From Dallia pectoralis (lineage: Eukaryota > Chordata > Actinopteri > Esociformes > Umbridae), in assembly GCA_029465975.1 (NCBI GenBank), contig CM055740.1, positions 2,291,267-2,355,266 of the forward strand: a stretch of 64,000 nt of DNA, read 5' to 3'. A program made the translations under genes and the position numbers. Positions 24,501-39,500 of this stretch are shown one piece after another (within the stretch, counting starts at the first letter, position 1; every line of letters begins with the position of its first letter). A model generated the notes under the pieces. That model saw only the letters and a list, made by a program, of their open reading frames with translations. It was not told the DNA's origin and did not search any database.

Positions 24501-27500
24501 TAAACACCTAAAGAGAAAGAAGGCTATTAGCTTCAGCCTTGACACAGACAGTCACATTACAACTATGTCTTTAATGTCAAGTGAAGCCTGATCCCGGGAT
24601 TGAGTCCAGTGAGACGTAAAGAGCTGAGCACCAGCTGAACACCAGCCATATAAACACCTACAACTACACCACCAGCCATATAAACACCTACAACTACACC
24701 ACCAGCCATATTAATACCTACAACTACACCACCAGCCATGTAAAACACCTACAACTACACCACCAGCCATATTAACACCTACAACTACACCACCAGTCAT
24801 ATTAATACCTACAACTACACCACCAGTCATATTAATACCTACAACTACACCACCAGCCATATTAATACCTACAACTACACCACCAGCCATATTAACACCT
24901 ACAACTGCACCACCAGTCATATTAACACCTACAACTACACCACCAGTCATATTAATACCTACAACTACACCACCAGCCATATTATTACCTACAACTACAC
25001 CACCAGCCATATTAACACCTACAACTACACCACCAGCCATATTATTACCTACAACTACACCACCAGCCATATTAACACCTACAACTACACCACCAGCCAT
25101 ATTATTACCTACAACTACACCACCAGCCATATTAACACCTACAACTACACCACCAGCCATATTAACACCTACAACTACACCACCAGTCATATTAATACCT
25201 ACAACTACACCACCAGCCATATTAACACCTACAACTACACCACCAGCCATATAAATACCTACAACTACACCACCAGCCATATAAACACCTACAACTACAC
25301 CACCAGTCATATTAACACCTACAACTACACCACCAGCCATATAAATACCTACAACTACACCACCAGCCATATAAACACCTACAACTACACCACCAGTCAT
25401 ATTAACACCTACAACTACACCACCAGCCATATAAATACCTACAACTACACCACCAGCCATATTATTACCTACAACTACACCACCAGTCATATTATTACCT
25501 ACAACTACACCACCAGTCATATTAATACCTACAACTACACCACCAGCCATATTAACACCTACAACTACACCACCAGTCATATTAACACCTACAACTACAC
25601 CACCAGCCATATAAATACCTACAACTACACCACCAGCCATATTAATACCTACAACTACACCACCAGCCATGTAAAACACCTACAACTACACCACCAGCCA
25701 TATTAACACCTACAACTACACCACCAGCCATATTATTACCTACAACTACACCACCAGTCATATTATTACCTACAACTACACCACCAGTCATATTAATACC
25801 TACAACTACACCACCAGCCATATAGCACGTGTAATAACTTCCTGTTCTGAGGTACGGGAGGTGGCAGAGGGTCCCACCAGCTGACCAGGAGCCTGGAGTC
25901 TAATTTATGTGGGATGCAGAGGGCCCCAGGGGCTTTGTGATTGACAGGTAAGGGACCAGGGCACTTCTTAATAAGGGCCATTCAATTCCGGTCTATGCAG
26001 AAAACGGCCACCAGGTGGCAGAGCACGGCCAGGAATGCACTGCTGTAGTGGAGTCAAACGCTGTTTCCATGAAGGCTTTCCTGAACGGACAAATATAGCA
26101 TCTCTTAACATCCTGTAACAGGGACAGGAAGTCAGAAAACGCACCAGATCCATCCTGACTTGTACACGCGCACACACACACAGTCACACGTGTGCACACT
26201 CACACTCTACTGTGTGTTTTCTGGTAGTCAACTTTAATTCAGCTCTAGAAACTCTGATGGTTCAGCCAGTAATATGTGATGAAGGTCTAAGAACTTTCCT
26301 AATGTGCTAACCAATGTGCTAGCCTATGTGCTAGACTATGTGATAGCCTATGTGCTAGACTATGTGCTAGCCTATGTGATAGCCTATGTGCTAACCAATG
26401 TGCTAACCAATGTGATAGCCTATGTGCGAATCAATGTGATAGCCTATGTGCTAGACTATGTGATAGCCTATGTGCTAACCTATGTGCTAGCCTATGTGAT
26501 AGCCTATGTGCTAACCAATGTGCTAACCAATGTGATAGCCTATGTGCGAATCAATGGGTCAATGTTCGGAAGAACACCCTGCCCCCTCCTCATAAAATAC
26601 CCCCCTTTACCCTCCGTGAATTTTAACCTCTGACTTCCAGGAGGCAGGACGGGATATCTACCTTCCTTCAACATGACCTCAGTCAACTAACTAACTGACA
26701 TTTGCTTTCCACATGTAGCTGTCGGCCGGGAATATGGGCCATCTTGGTATCACCACTTCCATCTGGAGACCCATGTCTTTTACGGAGACTTCCAGCACAA
26801 CCCTTGTCCTGCAGTCACTGCGTCTCCCTGCCGGCTAACTAGCTCTCACCATTACTGCCCTGGGTTAAATCAGAGTTGCAGATGTCCTAGTTTCAAGTGC
26901 TGTAACAGCATGCGTCTCAAATAAGAGCATATAAACAATGACCGTACCTCTACCATGTCAGATGTGGAGTTTGTGTTGGCTCAAGTTTCAACCCCAGTAT
27001 TACATTTTATAAACATCACAAGAAAATGGAATATGATTTGGTTTTATTCTCTTCTTGTGATTCCTTAATGTGGTGTCAGTGTGGTGTCAGCGTGGTGTCA
27101 GTGTGGTGCCAGTGTGGTGTCAGGGTGGTGCCAGCGTGGTGCCAGTGTTGTGTCAGTGTGGTGCCAGCGTGGTGTCAGTGTGGTGTCAGTGTGGTGCCAG
27201 CGTGGTGTCAGTGTGGTGTCAGCGTCAGTGTGGTGACAGTGTGGTGTCAGCGTGGTGTCAGTGTGGTGTCAGCGTGGTGTCAGCGTGGTGACAGTGTGGT
27301 GTCAGTGTGGTGTCAGTGTGGTGTCAGTGTGGTGTCAGTGTGGTGACAGTGTGGTGTCAGTGTGGTGTCAGTGTGGTGTCAGCGTGGTGTCAGTGTGGTG
27401 TCAGTGTGGTGTCAGCGTGGTGCCAGCGTGGTGTCAGTGTGGTGTCAGTGTGGTGTCAGCCTAACTCTAACTAATACCAGACTAGTACTGTATAAACCCT

Positions 27501-30500
27501 ATAACTAATACCAGACTAGTACTTTATAAACCCTCTAACTAATACCAGACTAGTACTGTATAAACCCTATAACTAATACCAGACTAGTACTTTATAAACC
27601 CTCTAACTAATACCAGACTAGTACTGTATAAACCCTCTAACTAATACCAGACTAGTACTGTATAAACCCTATAACTAATACCAGACTAGTACTGTATAAA
27701 CCCTATAACTAATACCAGACTAGTACTGTATAAACCCTATAACTAATACCAGACTAGTACTTTATAAACCCTCTAACTAATACCAGACTAGTACTGTATA
27801 AACCCTATAACTAATACCAGACTAGTACTTTATAAACCCTCTAACTAATACCAGACTAGTACTGTATAAACCCTATAACTAATACCAGACTATTACTTTA
27901 TAAACCCTCTAACTAATACCAGACTAGTACTGTATAAACCCTCTAACTAATACCAGACTAGTACTGTATAAACCCTATAACTAATACCAGACTAGTACTG
28001 TATAAACCCTATAACTAATACCAGACTAGTACTGTATAAACCCTCTAACTAATACCAGACTAGTACTGTATAAACCCTATAACTAATACCAGACTAGTAC
28101 TTTATAAACCCTCTAACTAATACCAGACTAGTACTGTATAAACCCTATAACTAATACCAGACTAGTACTGTATAAACCCTATAACTAATACCAGACTAGT
28201 ACTTTATAAACCCTCTAACTAATACCAGACTAGTACTGTATAAACCCTATAACTAATACCAGACTAGTACTTTATAAACCCTCTAACTAATACCAGACTA
28301 GTACTGTATAAACCCTATAACTAATACCAGACTAGTACTTTATAAACCCTATAACTAATGCCAGACTAGTACTTTATAAACCCTATAACTAATACCAGAC
28401 TAGTACTGTATAAACCCTATAACTAATACCAGACTAGGTATTGTATAAACCCTATAACTAATACCAGACTAGTACTTTATAAACCCTCTAACTAATACCA
28501 GACTAGTACTGTATAAACCCTATAACTAATACCAGACTAGTACTGTATAAACCCTATAACTAATACCAGACTAGTACTTTATAAACCCTCTAACTAATAC
28601 TAGACTAGTACTGTATAAACCCTATAACTAATACCAGACTAGTACTGTATAAACCCTCTAACTAATACCAGACTAGTACTGTATAAACCCTATAACTAAT
28701 ACCAGACTAGTACTGTATAAACCCTCTAACTAATACCAGACTAGTACTTTATAAACCCTCTAACTAATACCAGACTAGTACTGTATAAACCCTATAACTA
28801 ATACCAGACTAGTACTTTATAAACCCTATAACTAATGCCAGACTAGTACTTTATAAACCCTATAACTAATACCAGACTAGTACTGTATAAACCTGTCACG
28901 AGTGGTTAGGGGGCGTTGCTGCACTGTTTGTATTTCATTGAAGCACTTCCTGGGTTTTGGTTTATTAGTCACGGCTGTTTTCATTTAGTCATTAGTCCGG
29001 GCTATAAAGGGGATCTAGGATTATTCACAGTTGCTGAGCATTGTTTGTTGTTATATGTCACGGGATTACAGAGGTGAGTTAGTGTTGGTGTATATTGCTA
29101 TTGGTATATTGTAACGGATTATTATAAGACGCGATATGCGCACTTTTGTTTCCTTTATAACCAGTTAGCTTTTGTCGCCGTTTACGGTTTGTTTTATGTT
29201 GGCATACTTCAATAAACCCTTTGAAACGGATAACTACGACTCTGCATATGGCTCCCACCGCACTACGCCGATCTGTTCATGACAGAATGCTCAGCCACCC
29301 AAGAAGCCCGCAGAGCCGGACGGTGAGTGGATTCCTCGGAGGGGCAAGCTATAGCGCTCCGAGGTATGAAGCTCACCGTCAACCCACGGAGCAGCAGGAG
29401 CGGCGCTACACCTGGCAGGGTGATTGGGGGTCCGACTCCCTCTCCTCGGATGATGAGGAAGCGTTCTACGAGCGAGTGGAGGAGGACTCCTGGAAGACGC
29501 CCTGCTATGGGACCCCGTCCTCAGTCGACTAGTCCCCGCAACATCGGACGTCGGCTGGGGCGGGCAGAAGACACCGCCCACTGTTCCGGGGCTGCAGACA
29601 GGGGGAGGAAAACCCCTGGAGCTACAGCCACTACCCCCGCCGGGGGAAGACCCTTTCAGACCACCTACATCCGGGACAGAGAAATCCCCGGAGGGGTTAC
29701 ATAAGCAGCCCCCGGCTGTCATTAGGGCGTGGTGGCAGGCATGGCTGGACTTTCAAGATCTGACGCCAGAGATCGCCTCCGCCACGCCAGCGCCCAAGAT
29801 GGCTGCCGCCGTCACGCCAGCGTCCACGATGGTCCCCGCCGTCACGCCAGCGCCCAAGATGGCTGTTGCCGTCACGCCAGCGCTCAAGATGGCTGCCGTC
29901 GCCACGCCAGCGCCCAAGATGGCTGCCGCCGTCACGCCGGCGTCCACGATGGTCCCCGCCGTCACGCCAGCGCCCAAGATGGCTGTTGCCGTCACGCCAG
30001 CGCTCCAGATGGCTGTTGTCGTCACGCCAGCGCCCAAGATGGTTGCCGCCGTCTCGCCAGCGTCCACGATGGCTCCCGCCGTCCCGCCAGCGCTCAAGAT
30101 GGCTGTTGTCATCACGCCAGCGCCCAAGATGGCTGCCGTCGCCACGCCAGCGCCCAAGATGGCTGCCGCCGTCACGCCAGCGTCCACGATGGCCCCCGCC
30201 GTCACGCCAGCGCCCAAGATGGCTGTTGCCGTCACGCCAGCGCTCAAGATGGCTGCCGTCGCCACGCCAGCGCCCAAGATGGCTGCCGCCGTCACGCCGG
30301 CGTCCACGATGGTCCCCGCCGTCACGCCAGCGCCCAAGATGGCTGTTGCCGTCACGCCAGCGCTCAAGATGGCTGTTGTCGTCACGCCAGCGCCCAAGAT
30401 GGCTGCCGCCGTCACGCCGGCGTCCACGATGGTCCCCGCCGTCACGCCAGCGCCCAAGATGGCTGTTGCCGTCACGCCAGCGCTCAAGATGGCTGTTGTC

Positions 30501-33500
30501 GTCACGCCAGCGCCCAAGATGGCTGCCGCCGTCTCGCCAGCGTCCACGATGGCTCCCGCCGTCCCGCCAGCGCTCAAGATGGCTGTTGTCGTCACGCCAG
30601 CGCCCAAGATGGCTGCCGCCGTCTCGCCAGCGTCCACGATGGCCCCCGCTGTCACGCCGGCGCCCACGATGGCTGCCCCCGTCCCGCCAGCGTCCACGAT
30701 GGCTCCCGCCGTCACGCCAGCGCTCAAGATGGCTGTTGTCGTCACGCCAGCGCTCAAGGTGGTTGCCGTCGTCACGCCAGCGCCCAAGATGGCTGTTGCC
30801 GTCACGCCGCCGCCCACAATGGCTGCCGCATCGCCGCCCACAATGGCTGCCGCATCGCCACCCACAATGGCTGCCGCATCGCCGCCCACAATGGCTGCCG
30901 CATCGCCGCCCACAATGGCTGCCGCATCGCCGCCCACTATGGCTGCCGCATCGCCGCCCACAATGGCTGCCGCATCGCCGCCCACGAGGGCCGCGCCACG
31001 ACGACGCTCAAGATGGCCGCCGCCACGACGACGCTCACGATGGCCGCCGCCACGACGACGCTCACGATGGCCGCCGCCACGACGGCGCCACGATGGCCGC
31101 CGCCACGACGACGCTCACGATGGCCGCCGCCACGACGACGCGCACGATGGCCGCCGCCACGACTACGCTCACGATGGCCGCCGCCACGACTACGCTCACG
31201 AGGGCCGCCGCCACGACTACGCTCACGATGGCCGCCGCCACGACTACGCTCACGATGGCCGCCGCCACGACTACGCTCACGATGGCCGCCGCCACGACTA
31301 CGCTCACGATGGCCGCCGCCACGACTACGCCACGATGGCCGCCGCCACGACTACGCCACGATGGCCGCCGCCACGACTACGCTCACGATGGCCGCCGCCA
31401 CGACTACGCTCACGATGGCCGCCGCCACGACTACGCTCACGATGGCCGCCGCCACGACTACGCTCACGATGGCCGCCGCCACGACTGCGCCGCGATGGAC
31501 GCCGCCACGACTGCGCTCGCGATGGACGCCGCCACGACTGCGCTCACGATGGCCGCCGCCGCGACTACGCCAACGATGGCCGCCGCCACGCCGCCCACGA
31601 TGGCCGCCGCCACGTCGCCCACGAGGGCCGCCGCCACGCCGCCCACGATGGCCGCCGCCACAACGCGGTCTCTCAGCCGCACTAGATGGCGGTCTCTCAG
31701 GCCACCGAGGCCTATTCAGGGCTGGACCTGCGGTCCTGGACTGACCCTTTGGGGGTGGACTGTTGGTTCTCTCCTGTTGCTCCCGTTTTTTTTTTTTTTT
31801 CTTGTTATCTTTCGGCTATCTGGGGAGCTAGCCTTTTGGTGGGGGATACTGTCACGAGTGGTTAGGGGGCGTTGCTGCACTGTTTGTATTTCATTGAAGC
31901 ACTTCCTGGGTTTTGGTTTATTAGTCACGGCTGTTTTCATTTAGTCATTAGTCCGGGCTATAAAGGGGATCTAGGATTATTCACAGTTGCTGAGCATTGT
32001 TTGTTGTTATATGTCACGGGATTACAGAGGTGAGTTAGTGTTGGTGTATATTGCTATTGGTATATTGTAACGGATTATTATAAGACGCGATATGCGCACT
32101 TTTGTTTCCTTTATAACCAGTTAGCTTTTGTCGCCGTTTACGGTTTGTTTTATGTTGGCATACTTCAATAAACCCTTTGAAACGGATAACTACGACTCTG
32201 CATATGGCTCCCACCGCACTACGCCGATCTGTTCATGACAAAACCCTATAACTAATACCAGACTAGTACTTTATAAACCCTCTAACTAATACCAGACGAG
32301 TACTGTATAAACCCTATAACTAATACCAGACTAGTACTTTATAAACCCTATAACTAATACCAGACTAGTACTGTATAAACCCTCTAACTAATACCAGACT
32401 AGTACTGTATAAACCCTATAACTAATACCAGACTAGTACTGTATAAACCCTATAAGTAATACCAGACTAGGTATTGTATAAACCCTATAACTAATACCAG
32501 ACTAGTACTTTATAAACCCTCTAACTAATACCGGACTAGTACTGTATAAACCCTATAACTAATACCAGACTAGTACTGTATAAACCCTATAACTAATACC
32601 AGACTAGTACTTTATAAACCCTCTAACTAATACTAGACTAGTACTGTATAAACCCTATAACTAATACCAGACTAGTACTGTATAAACCCTCTAACTAATA
32701 CCAGACTAGTACTGTATAAACCCTATAACTAATACCAGACTAGTACTGTATAAACCCTATAACTAATACCAGACTAGTACTGTATAAATCCTATAACTAA
32801 TCCCAGACTAGTACTGTATAAATCCTATAACTAATCCCAGACTAGGTATTGTATAAACCCTATAACTAATCCCAGACTAGTACTGTATAAACCCTATAAC
32901 TAATACCAGACTAGTACTGTATAAACCCTATAACTAATACCAGACTAGTACTTTATAAACCCTATAACTAATACCAGACTAGTACTGTATAAACCCTATA
33001 ACTAATACCAGACTAGTACTGTATAAATCCTATAACTAATACCAGACTAGGTATTGTATAAACCCTATAACTAATACCAGACTAGTACTGTATAAACCCT
33101 ATAACTAATACCAGACTAGTACTGTATAAACCCTATAACTAATACTAGACTAGTACTGTATAAACCCTATAACTAATACCAGACTAGTACTTTATAAACC
33201 CTATAACTAATCCCAGACTAGGTATTGTATAAACCCTATAACTAATACCAGACTAGTACTGTATAAACCCTATAACTAATACCAGACTAGTACTTTATAA
33301 ACCCTATAACTAATACCAGACTAGTACTTTATAAACCCTCTAACTAATACTAGACTAGTACTGTATAAACCCTATAACTAATACCAGACTAGGTATTGTA
33401 TAAACCCTATAACTAATACCAGACTAGTACTTTATAAACCCTATAACTAATACCAGACTAGTACTGTATAAACCCTATAACTAATACCAGACTAGTACTG

Positions 33501-36500
33501 TATAAACCCTATAACTAATACCAGACTAGTACTGTATAAACCCTATAACTAATACCAGACTAGTACTGTATAAACCCTATAACTAATACCAGACTAGTAC
33601 TTTATAAACCCTCTAACTAATACTAGACTAGTACTGTATAAACCCTATAACTAATACCAGACTAGTACTGTATAAACCCTATAACTAATACCAGACTAGT
33701 ACTTTATAAACCCTATAACTAATACCAGACTAGTACTGTATAAACCCTATAACTAATACCAGACTAGTACTGTATAAATCCTATAACTAATCCCAGACTA
33801 GGTATTGTATAAACCCTATAACTAATACCAGACTAGGTATTGTATAAACCCTATAACTAATACCAGACTAGTACTTTATAAACCCTATAACTAATACCAG
33901 ACTAGTACTGTATAAACCCTATAACTAATACCAGACTAGTACTTTATAAACCCTATAACTAATACCAGACTAGTACTGTATAAACCCTATAACTAATACC
34001 AGACTAGTACTGTATAAATCCTATAACTAATCCCAGACTAGGTATTGTATAAACCCTATAACTAATACCAGACTAGGTATTGTATAAACCCTACCACTGT
34101 AATAGGAGTGACCTTGCTCACAACTTGAACTTAACAGAATACCAAGTGTGTGGGTGTGGAGTCAGTATAATAAAAACTCTGTGTAAACATTGGGTTTGAA
34201 TCAACCTCCGTCTACATCTAGAGGACGTCACAGGCAGTACCCTGGAATTGAGACAAACTCTCCAACTAACAATTAGCTCTGTGAATACCTCTATCAAATC
34301 CACACACAGATGCTTAGTATTTACCAGATATTACCCCTAAACACTAACTTCCTACCCTAATCTCTGTTGTAATCACTAAACCAAAAATAGCCCCATAGTC
34401 CCCATAGCCCCATTTATAGCCCAATGAAAAGCCCCAGGTCCACACAAGGTTGACATTTTCTTGTTTTACTATTTTTGGTTCTTAAACAAGGACATGCCGT
34501 TCTGACCAACCCTTACAGAGCTAAAACTCAACTGTATGAGCGAGAGAGGATTGTAGCCTCTCTCCCTCCATCTATCTCTCTCTCCATCTATCACTCCCCC
34601 CTCTCCCTCCATCTATCACACTCCCTCTCTCTCTTTCTCTCTCCTCTCTCTCTCTCCCCTCACTATCTCTCTATCTCCCTCTTTCTCTCCCCTCTCTCCC
34701 TCTCTCCATCTCTCTCTCTCTCCAGCTCTTCTCTCTATATCTCTTCCCTCACTATTTCTCACTCTTTATCTCTCCATCTCTCCACTACCCAGACACACAC
34801 AGATCCTGAGTATTACTGTATATTGCTGTTTGGACCAGTGTGTTGCCAGAGACCAGAGTCTCAGCTTAGGAAAGCGAGTCCCAAACCGCTCCCTGCACTC
34901 TAAGTGGTGTGCTACATTTCACTAGGGTCTACATGTAAGCCCAACCTAGGGACTAGGGTGCAATTTGAACACACAGACAATTAACAGCATAATTTGCCCT
35001 CCCCTCTGTCACTATGACAACACCCTTTAAGTTCTGAGATAATGGCATCCTATTTCCTACACCATGTTCTTCTTTATAGAAGGGCACAATGAACCTTTGT
35101 ACAATGTAGTGCGCAATATAGAGGATAGGTCATAATTTGGGACGTATCCAGGGACTGAAATCGGCAAAGAACTCCATTTGTCACTAGACTCTCTGAGAAA
35201 TTCCTATTGAGGACAGACCAATCAACAAACAGCAACCAAAATCATCAATTTGGAATTAAATTCCCAATGGAGTTCTGTCTAAATTATGCCAGTTTAAAGA
35301 AGATGCATAAAACTCTCCAATTATAAAATCCCTATCCTATATTTGGGAACCTTATATTAACTCTGGACCGGTTCTGACAGATACTCCTGTGTACAGCCAT
35401 GGACTGGTTCTGACAGATACTCCTGGGTACAGCCATGGACTGGTTCTGACAGATACTCCTGGGTACAGCCATGGGCTCTCCAGGTTTAAGTTCAGCTGTC
35501 TGTGAGTAGAGATTGTGATGTATCCCACATAGGGAGTGCCAGCCCAGTGCCACGGAGCCTTTTGTGACAAACGGCACAAGTGGGGGTCACAGGGGGGGTC
35601 ACAGGGGGTCCCTTAAAAGAGAAGTTTAAGACAAGCATGCAGACAGTTAAATGGTCTCTGTCCCTCTGAGGATGCTGGCCACATTTGTCTGCCATCAGTT
35701 CTTAGACATTTTCTTTGCTAAATACGGTTTGGCAAGACCTCTTTAGAACCGTTTGGTTGAGAAATCAGAAGTTGCCTTTAGGCATTAGGGCTGGCTGAGT
35801 TTAGGCATTAAGGCTGGCTGAGTTTAGGCGTTAAGGCTGGTTTTATTTTACACCCGTAAAAAAGTGCAGTTTAAATAGTGTGTTATAATCTGACTGTAAA
35901 CGATCATAATGCTTTTTAAATATAGGCCTGTTTTATTTTAGAAGTGCCATTGGGGTTCCACAAACTCTGTGCCTCGAGCCAATAACACTCCATTTTGTCA
36001 TTTAAGATACCAAATCAATAACTTATTTAGACCGGAGGCTCCAGGAAGTCACATTCTTGTAATCCATTGCGTTTACTTAAAGTTGTGACTCTATTTTCTG
36101 ACGACCTGACAACTGATCTATTTTCAGTTCACATGAACTGTGACCATTGAATGAAAATGTACATGACGTAGTTTCTTCTTCTTTTTCAGATGACTTACGT
36201 TGATTTCATCGTCATTACTTCCAACACGTATCCATTTCCTCCCCACAAAAATCAGTCCTAATATCAGAAAAAAAATGTCCGACCACAGACCAACACCAAC
36301 AGAACACAGACCAACACCTACAGAACACAGACCAACACCTACAGAACACAGACCAACACCTACAGAACACAGACCAACACCTACAGAACACAGACCAACA
36401 CCTACAGAACACAGACCAACACCTACAGAACACAGACCAACACCAACAGAACACAGACCAACACCTACAGAACACAGACCAACACCTACAGAACACAGAC

Positions 36501-39500
36501 CAACACCTACAGAACACAGACCAACACCTACAGAACACAGACCAACACCTACAGACCACAGACCAACACCTACAGACCACAGACCAACACCTACAGACCA
36601 CAGACCAACACCTACAGACCACAGACCAACACCTACAGAACACAGACCAACACCAACAGAACACAGACCAACACCTACAGAACACAGACCAACACCTACA
36701 GACCACAGACCAACACCTACAGACCATAGACCAACACCTACAGAACACAGACCAACACCTACAGACCACAGACACCAACTTTATGTTACGCCTGTCTGTC
36801 TGCTTGCCTTTCTGACCGTCCTGCACTAGTAGAAGACAGACAACTGACGTGCAGCAATGACTGACAACTTCAAACGGTCCGTTAGTAAAGTAGTGGCATC
36901 TGTATATTTATACATCTCCAACCCCACATAAACACGGGGTTGACGTGCCAGCCAGCTAAAAACGTCCACCGGCGACGCTAATTTATAACGAGTCCAGATG
37001 TTATTCAGGGCGTTTGTCTGAGCGGCAGGAAAAACGCAAACCTCCCTTGATGTTGCTGTGGGTGGGCCCGTTGTACCATCATGACCCTCCAATCATCAGT
37101 CTCTGCTCAGCTGGGCCGGCTGGGCTGGACCGGTTATAATAAGCACAACCAGGAGTTTGATCCTCTCTGTACTTACTGAGGCTGCACACGGTACAGGAGA
37201 AGCCCAAGTTTGGATTAATGGGCACAGAGAGCGAACACTATATTATACCGCCACACTGTACCCCAAAAGACGAAGCCCACGTGAAGCCTTTGGAACGAGA
37301 CGGACCACGCAGTGTATATTCTGAACTGTGCATTAGAGCATACGAGGCCCGTGAGACTGGAGGCGAAGTGAGTGATGAAATAATACAGTAGTCTACTGCT
37401 GTCCAGTAATAACAGGCCGGTCAGGAGGTGGGGGTGGAGAGGTGGGGGTGGAGAGGTGGGGGTGGAGAGGTGGGGTTGGGCAGAACCAAACACACCCGGC
37501 CATCCAATGGGCCGAGGATATGGCCATTATAGTGACCTACTTCAATGCATTTCCTTGCTTTGTAGCTATGTCTGCCGGAACAACCGGCCTTACAGGATTC
37601 ACATTTAGTGCCCTTTTATGACCTCCCACCCAATCCATCTGCTGGCACTCTGACAACACCGGTCGACCACTCAGAGAACCTGAGACAGAGACACTCTGAG
37701 GTCCAGACAGAGACACTCTGAGGTCCAGACAGAGACACTGAGATCCAGACAGAGACACTGAGATCCAGACAGAGACACTGAGATCCAGACAGAGACACTC
37801 TGAGGTCCAGACAGAGACACTCTGAGGTCCAGACAGAGACACTCTGAGGTCCAGACAGAGACACTCTGAGGTCCAGACAGAGACACTCTGAGGTCCAGAC
37901 AGAGACACTCTGAGGTCCAGACAGAGACACTCTGAGGTCCAGACAGAGACACTCTGAGGTCCAGACAGAGACACTCTGAGGTCCAGACAGAGACACTCTG
38001 AGGTCCAGATTGAAACAGAGAGAGTCTGAGGCCAAGCAAGTCATTTCCTGTCCTGGTTCTTTTTTTGGAAGGTCCACAACCACATGGATCTTTGCTTCCA
38101 CAGCTATTGACGCTAAGTCATGTGATCACCACTGTCAATTAAACATGAAAAGTCAAACGAGGGGGCACATCGCCCAAACATGGGGCCTCTAAAAACAGCT
38201 ACATCCTAAGGAAGGGGGAGGGGCGTTGGGGGTGTGATTTATGGGTTAACAGGTGGGGGTAGGAACGGACCCTTGAAGAGGAGGAGGTGGGGAGGAGGTG
38301 GGGAGGAAGGGATGTTTAGGTGGTCTGGATCCCACATGTAAGGCTGGCATGTTCTGTGGAGGAGCAGAACATCGCTCACGCCGGTTGTTTAGAACTTACT
38401 GATGTAGAAGGTGTTGGGAGCCTGTTGGCCTTCTAACTGAAGCATGAGAAGGTTGCTGGTCTGGTTGTCATGACGAAGCCACAAGGCCACACCCAGGATC
38501 ACCCCTCCAGCCAACTGTTAGAGAGAAAGAGTGTAAAGAGGAAGAGAGAGGGAATCGAGGGAGGAAGAGAGAGATAGAGGGAATGGAGAGGAAGAGAGAG
38601 AGAGAGAGGGAATGGAGGGGAAGAGACAAGAACAAATTGTTTTATGCAGCCTTTTGGTAGTTCCTTCTTGCCACTGTGTTGTGGTCTCTCTGGGTTTTAT
38701 GTTTGGTTACTCTAATGTCATTCCCCACTGATGTCTCTCTCACTGGCCTGTCAGCGTTTGTTAAAACCTATCAGCACACGAAGGCCATGTCTCTGGACTC
38801 CATTGTTCACAGCCCTACACAGGAAATGAAACCTGCAGTTTCAATAATGAAGAGAGATTGGGGTCCTGTCACGGGCTAGAATAAAAACAACAGAAAACAA
38901 GACTAAATCACAGTACCACTTGTGTCTTGGAACAAAAGGGTTGCCTAACTTTAGTCCTGATAATACACACAAAAATACTGGGGAATTAATTGTAGTGGCT
39001 ATTTAAATCCACAATGAGTCGAAAGCAAACAAATCGAATCATACAAACAGCCACTGGGGCACTTAAAGATTAAATCGTACGCAGGTAAATAAGTCCAATG
39101 TCCAAACCAACTTTTGCGCTGATGCCGTGTTTATTTGCCATTTAAGCAAGCCGACGTTAGCCTCTCTTTCCCTGGTAAAAAACCAACAACCTTTCCCAGT
39201 GCCCACCTGTCCCAATTGTGACCGTCATTATATGGAATATGAAACAGGTGCTCAAAACTATCAAAATAAAAGTCCCAACAAAAAATGCTCAAATTAACCA
39301 AAACAACATCGACATTATATATATATTAAATCAATAAAATAATCATGCTACTTATCTAATATGAAACTAAATAAAGGAAATAGCTCCAACATTAATAAAA
39401 CATATTAACATGTTAGCCTAGCTGGCCCAAACACTGTAACATGTTAGCCTAGCTGTCCCAAACACTGTAACATGTTAGCCTAGCTGGCCCAAACACTGTA

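Larger units (their letters stand above)
28894..32240 (+). mobile_element. Non-autonomous LTR retroelement (Gypsy-like), 3,347 bp
   Basis: Two 391-bp LTRs (28894-29284, 31850-32240) look identical by eye. They start TGTCACGAG and end GTTCATGACA, and lie between 5-bp target duplications. A purine-rich GGTGGGGGATAC stands just before the 3' LTR in the place of a polypurine tract. The interior (2,565 bp) has no protease, reverse transcriptase or integrase that I can find. It starts with a short acidic coding-like stretch (SDSLSSDDEEAFYERVEEDS, up to 29532) and then a large coding-like tandem array. It must have been mobilised in trans. Identical LTRs imply a recent insertion, and it sits in a minisatellite in cd81 intron 2. 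The Gypsy assignment rests on LTR ends, duplication length and the purine tract only. Confidence 0.93.

Noticed and set aside
24711..25679. 322-codon minus-strand frame of GGVVVGVNMA repeats
   Set aside because: Translation of the 30-bp intronic array; not joined to any exon in a sensible frame.
29729..31944. Mucin-like or Ala/Pro-rich cellular gene
   Set aside because: The frames lie wholly within the LTR element, run into the 3' LTR and are open on several frames because of the 30/24-bp units.
36200..36829. Pro/Thr/His-rich plus-strand and Cys/Trp-rich minus-strand frames of about 205 codons
   Set aside because: Both come from a 21-bp minisatellite in cd81 intron 2.
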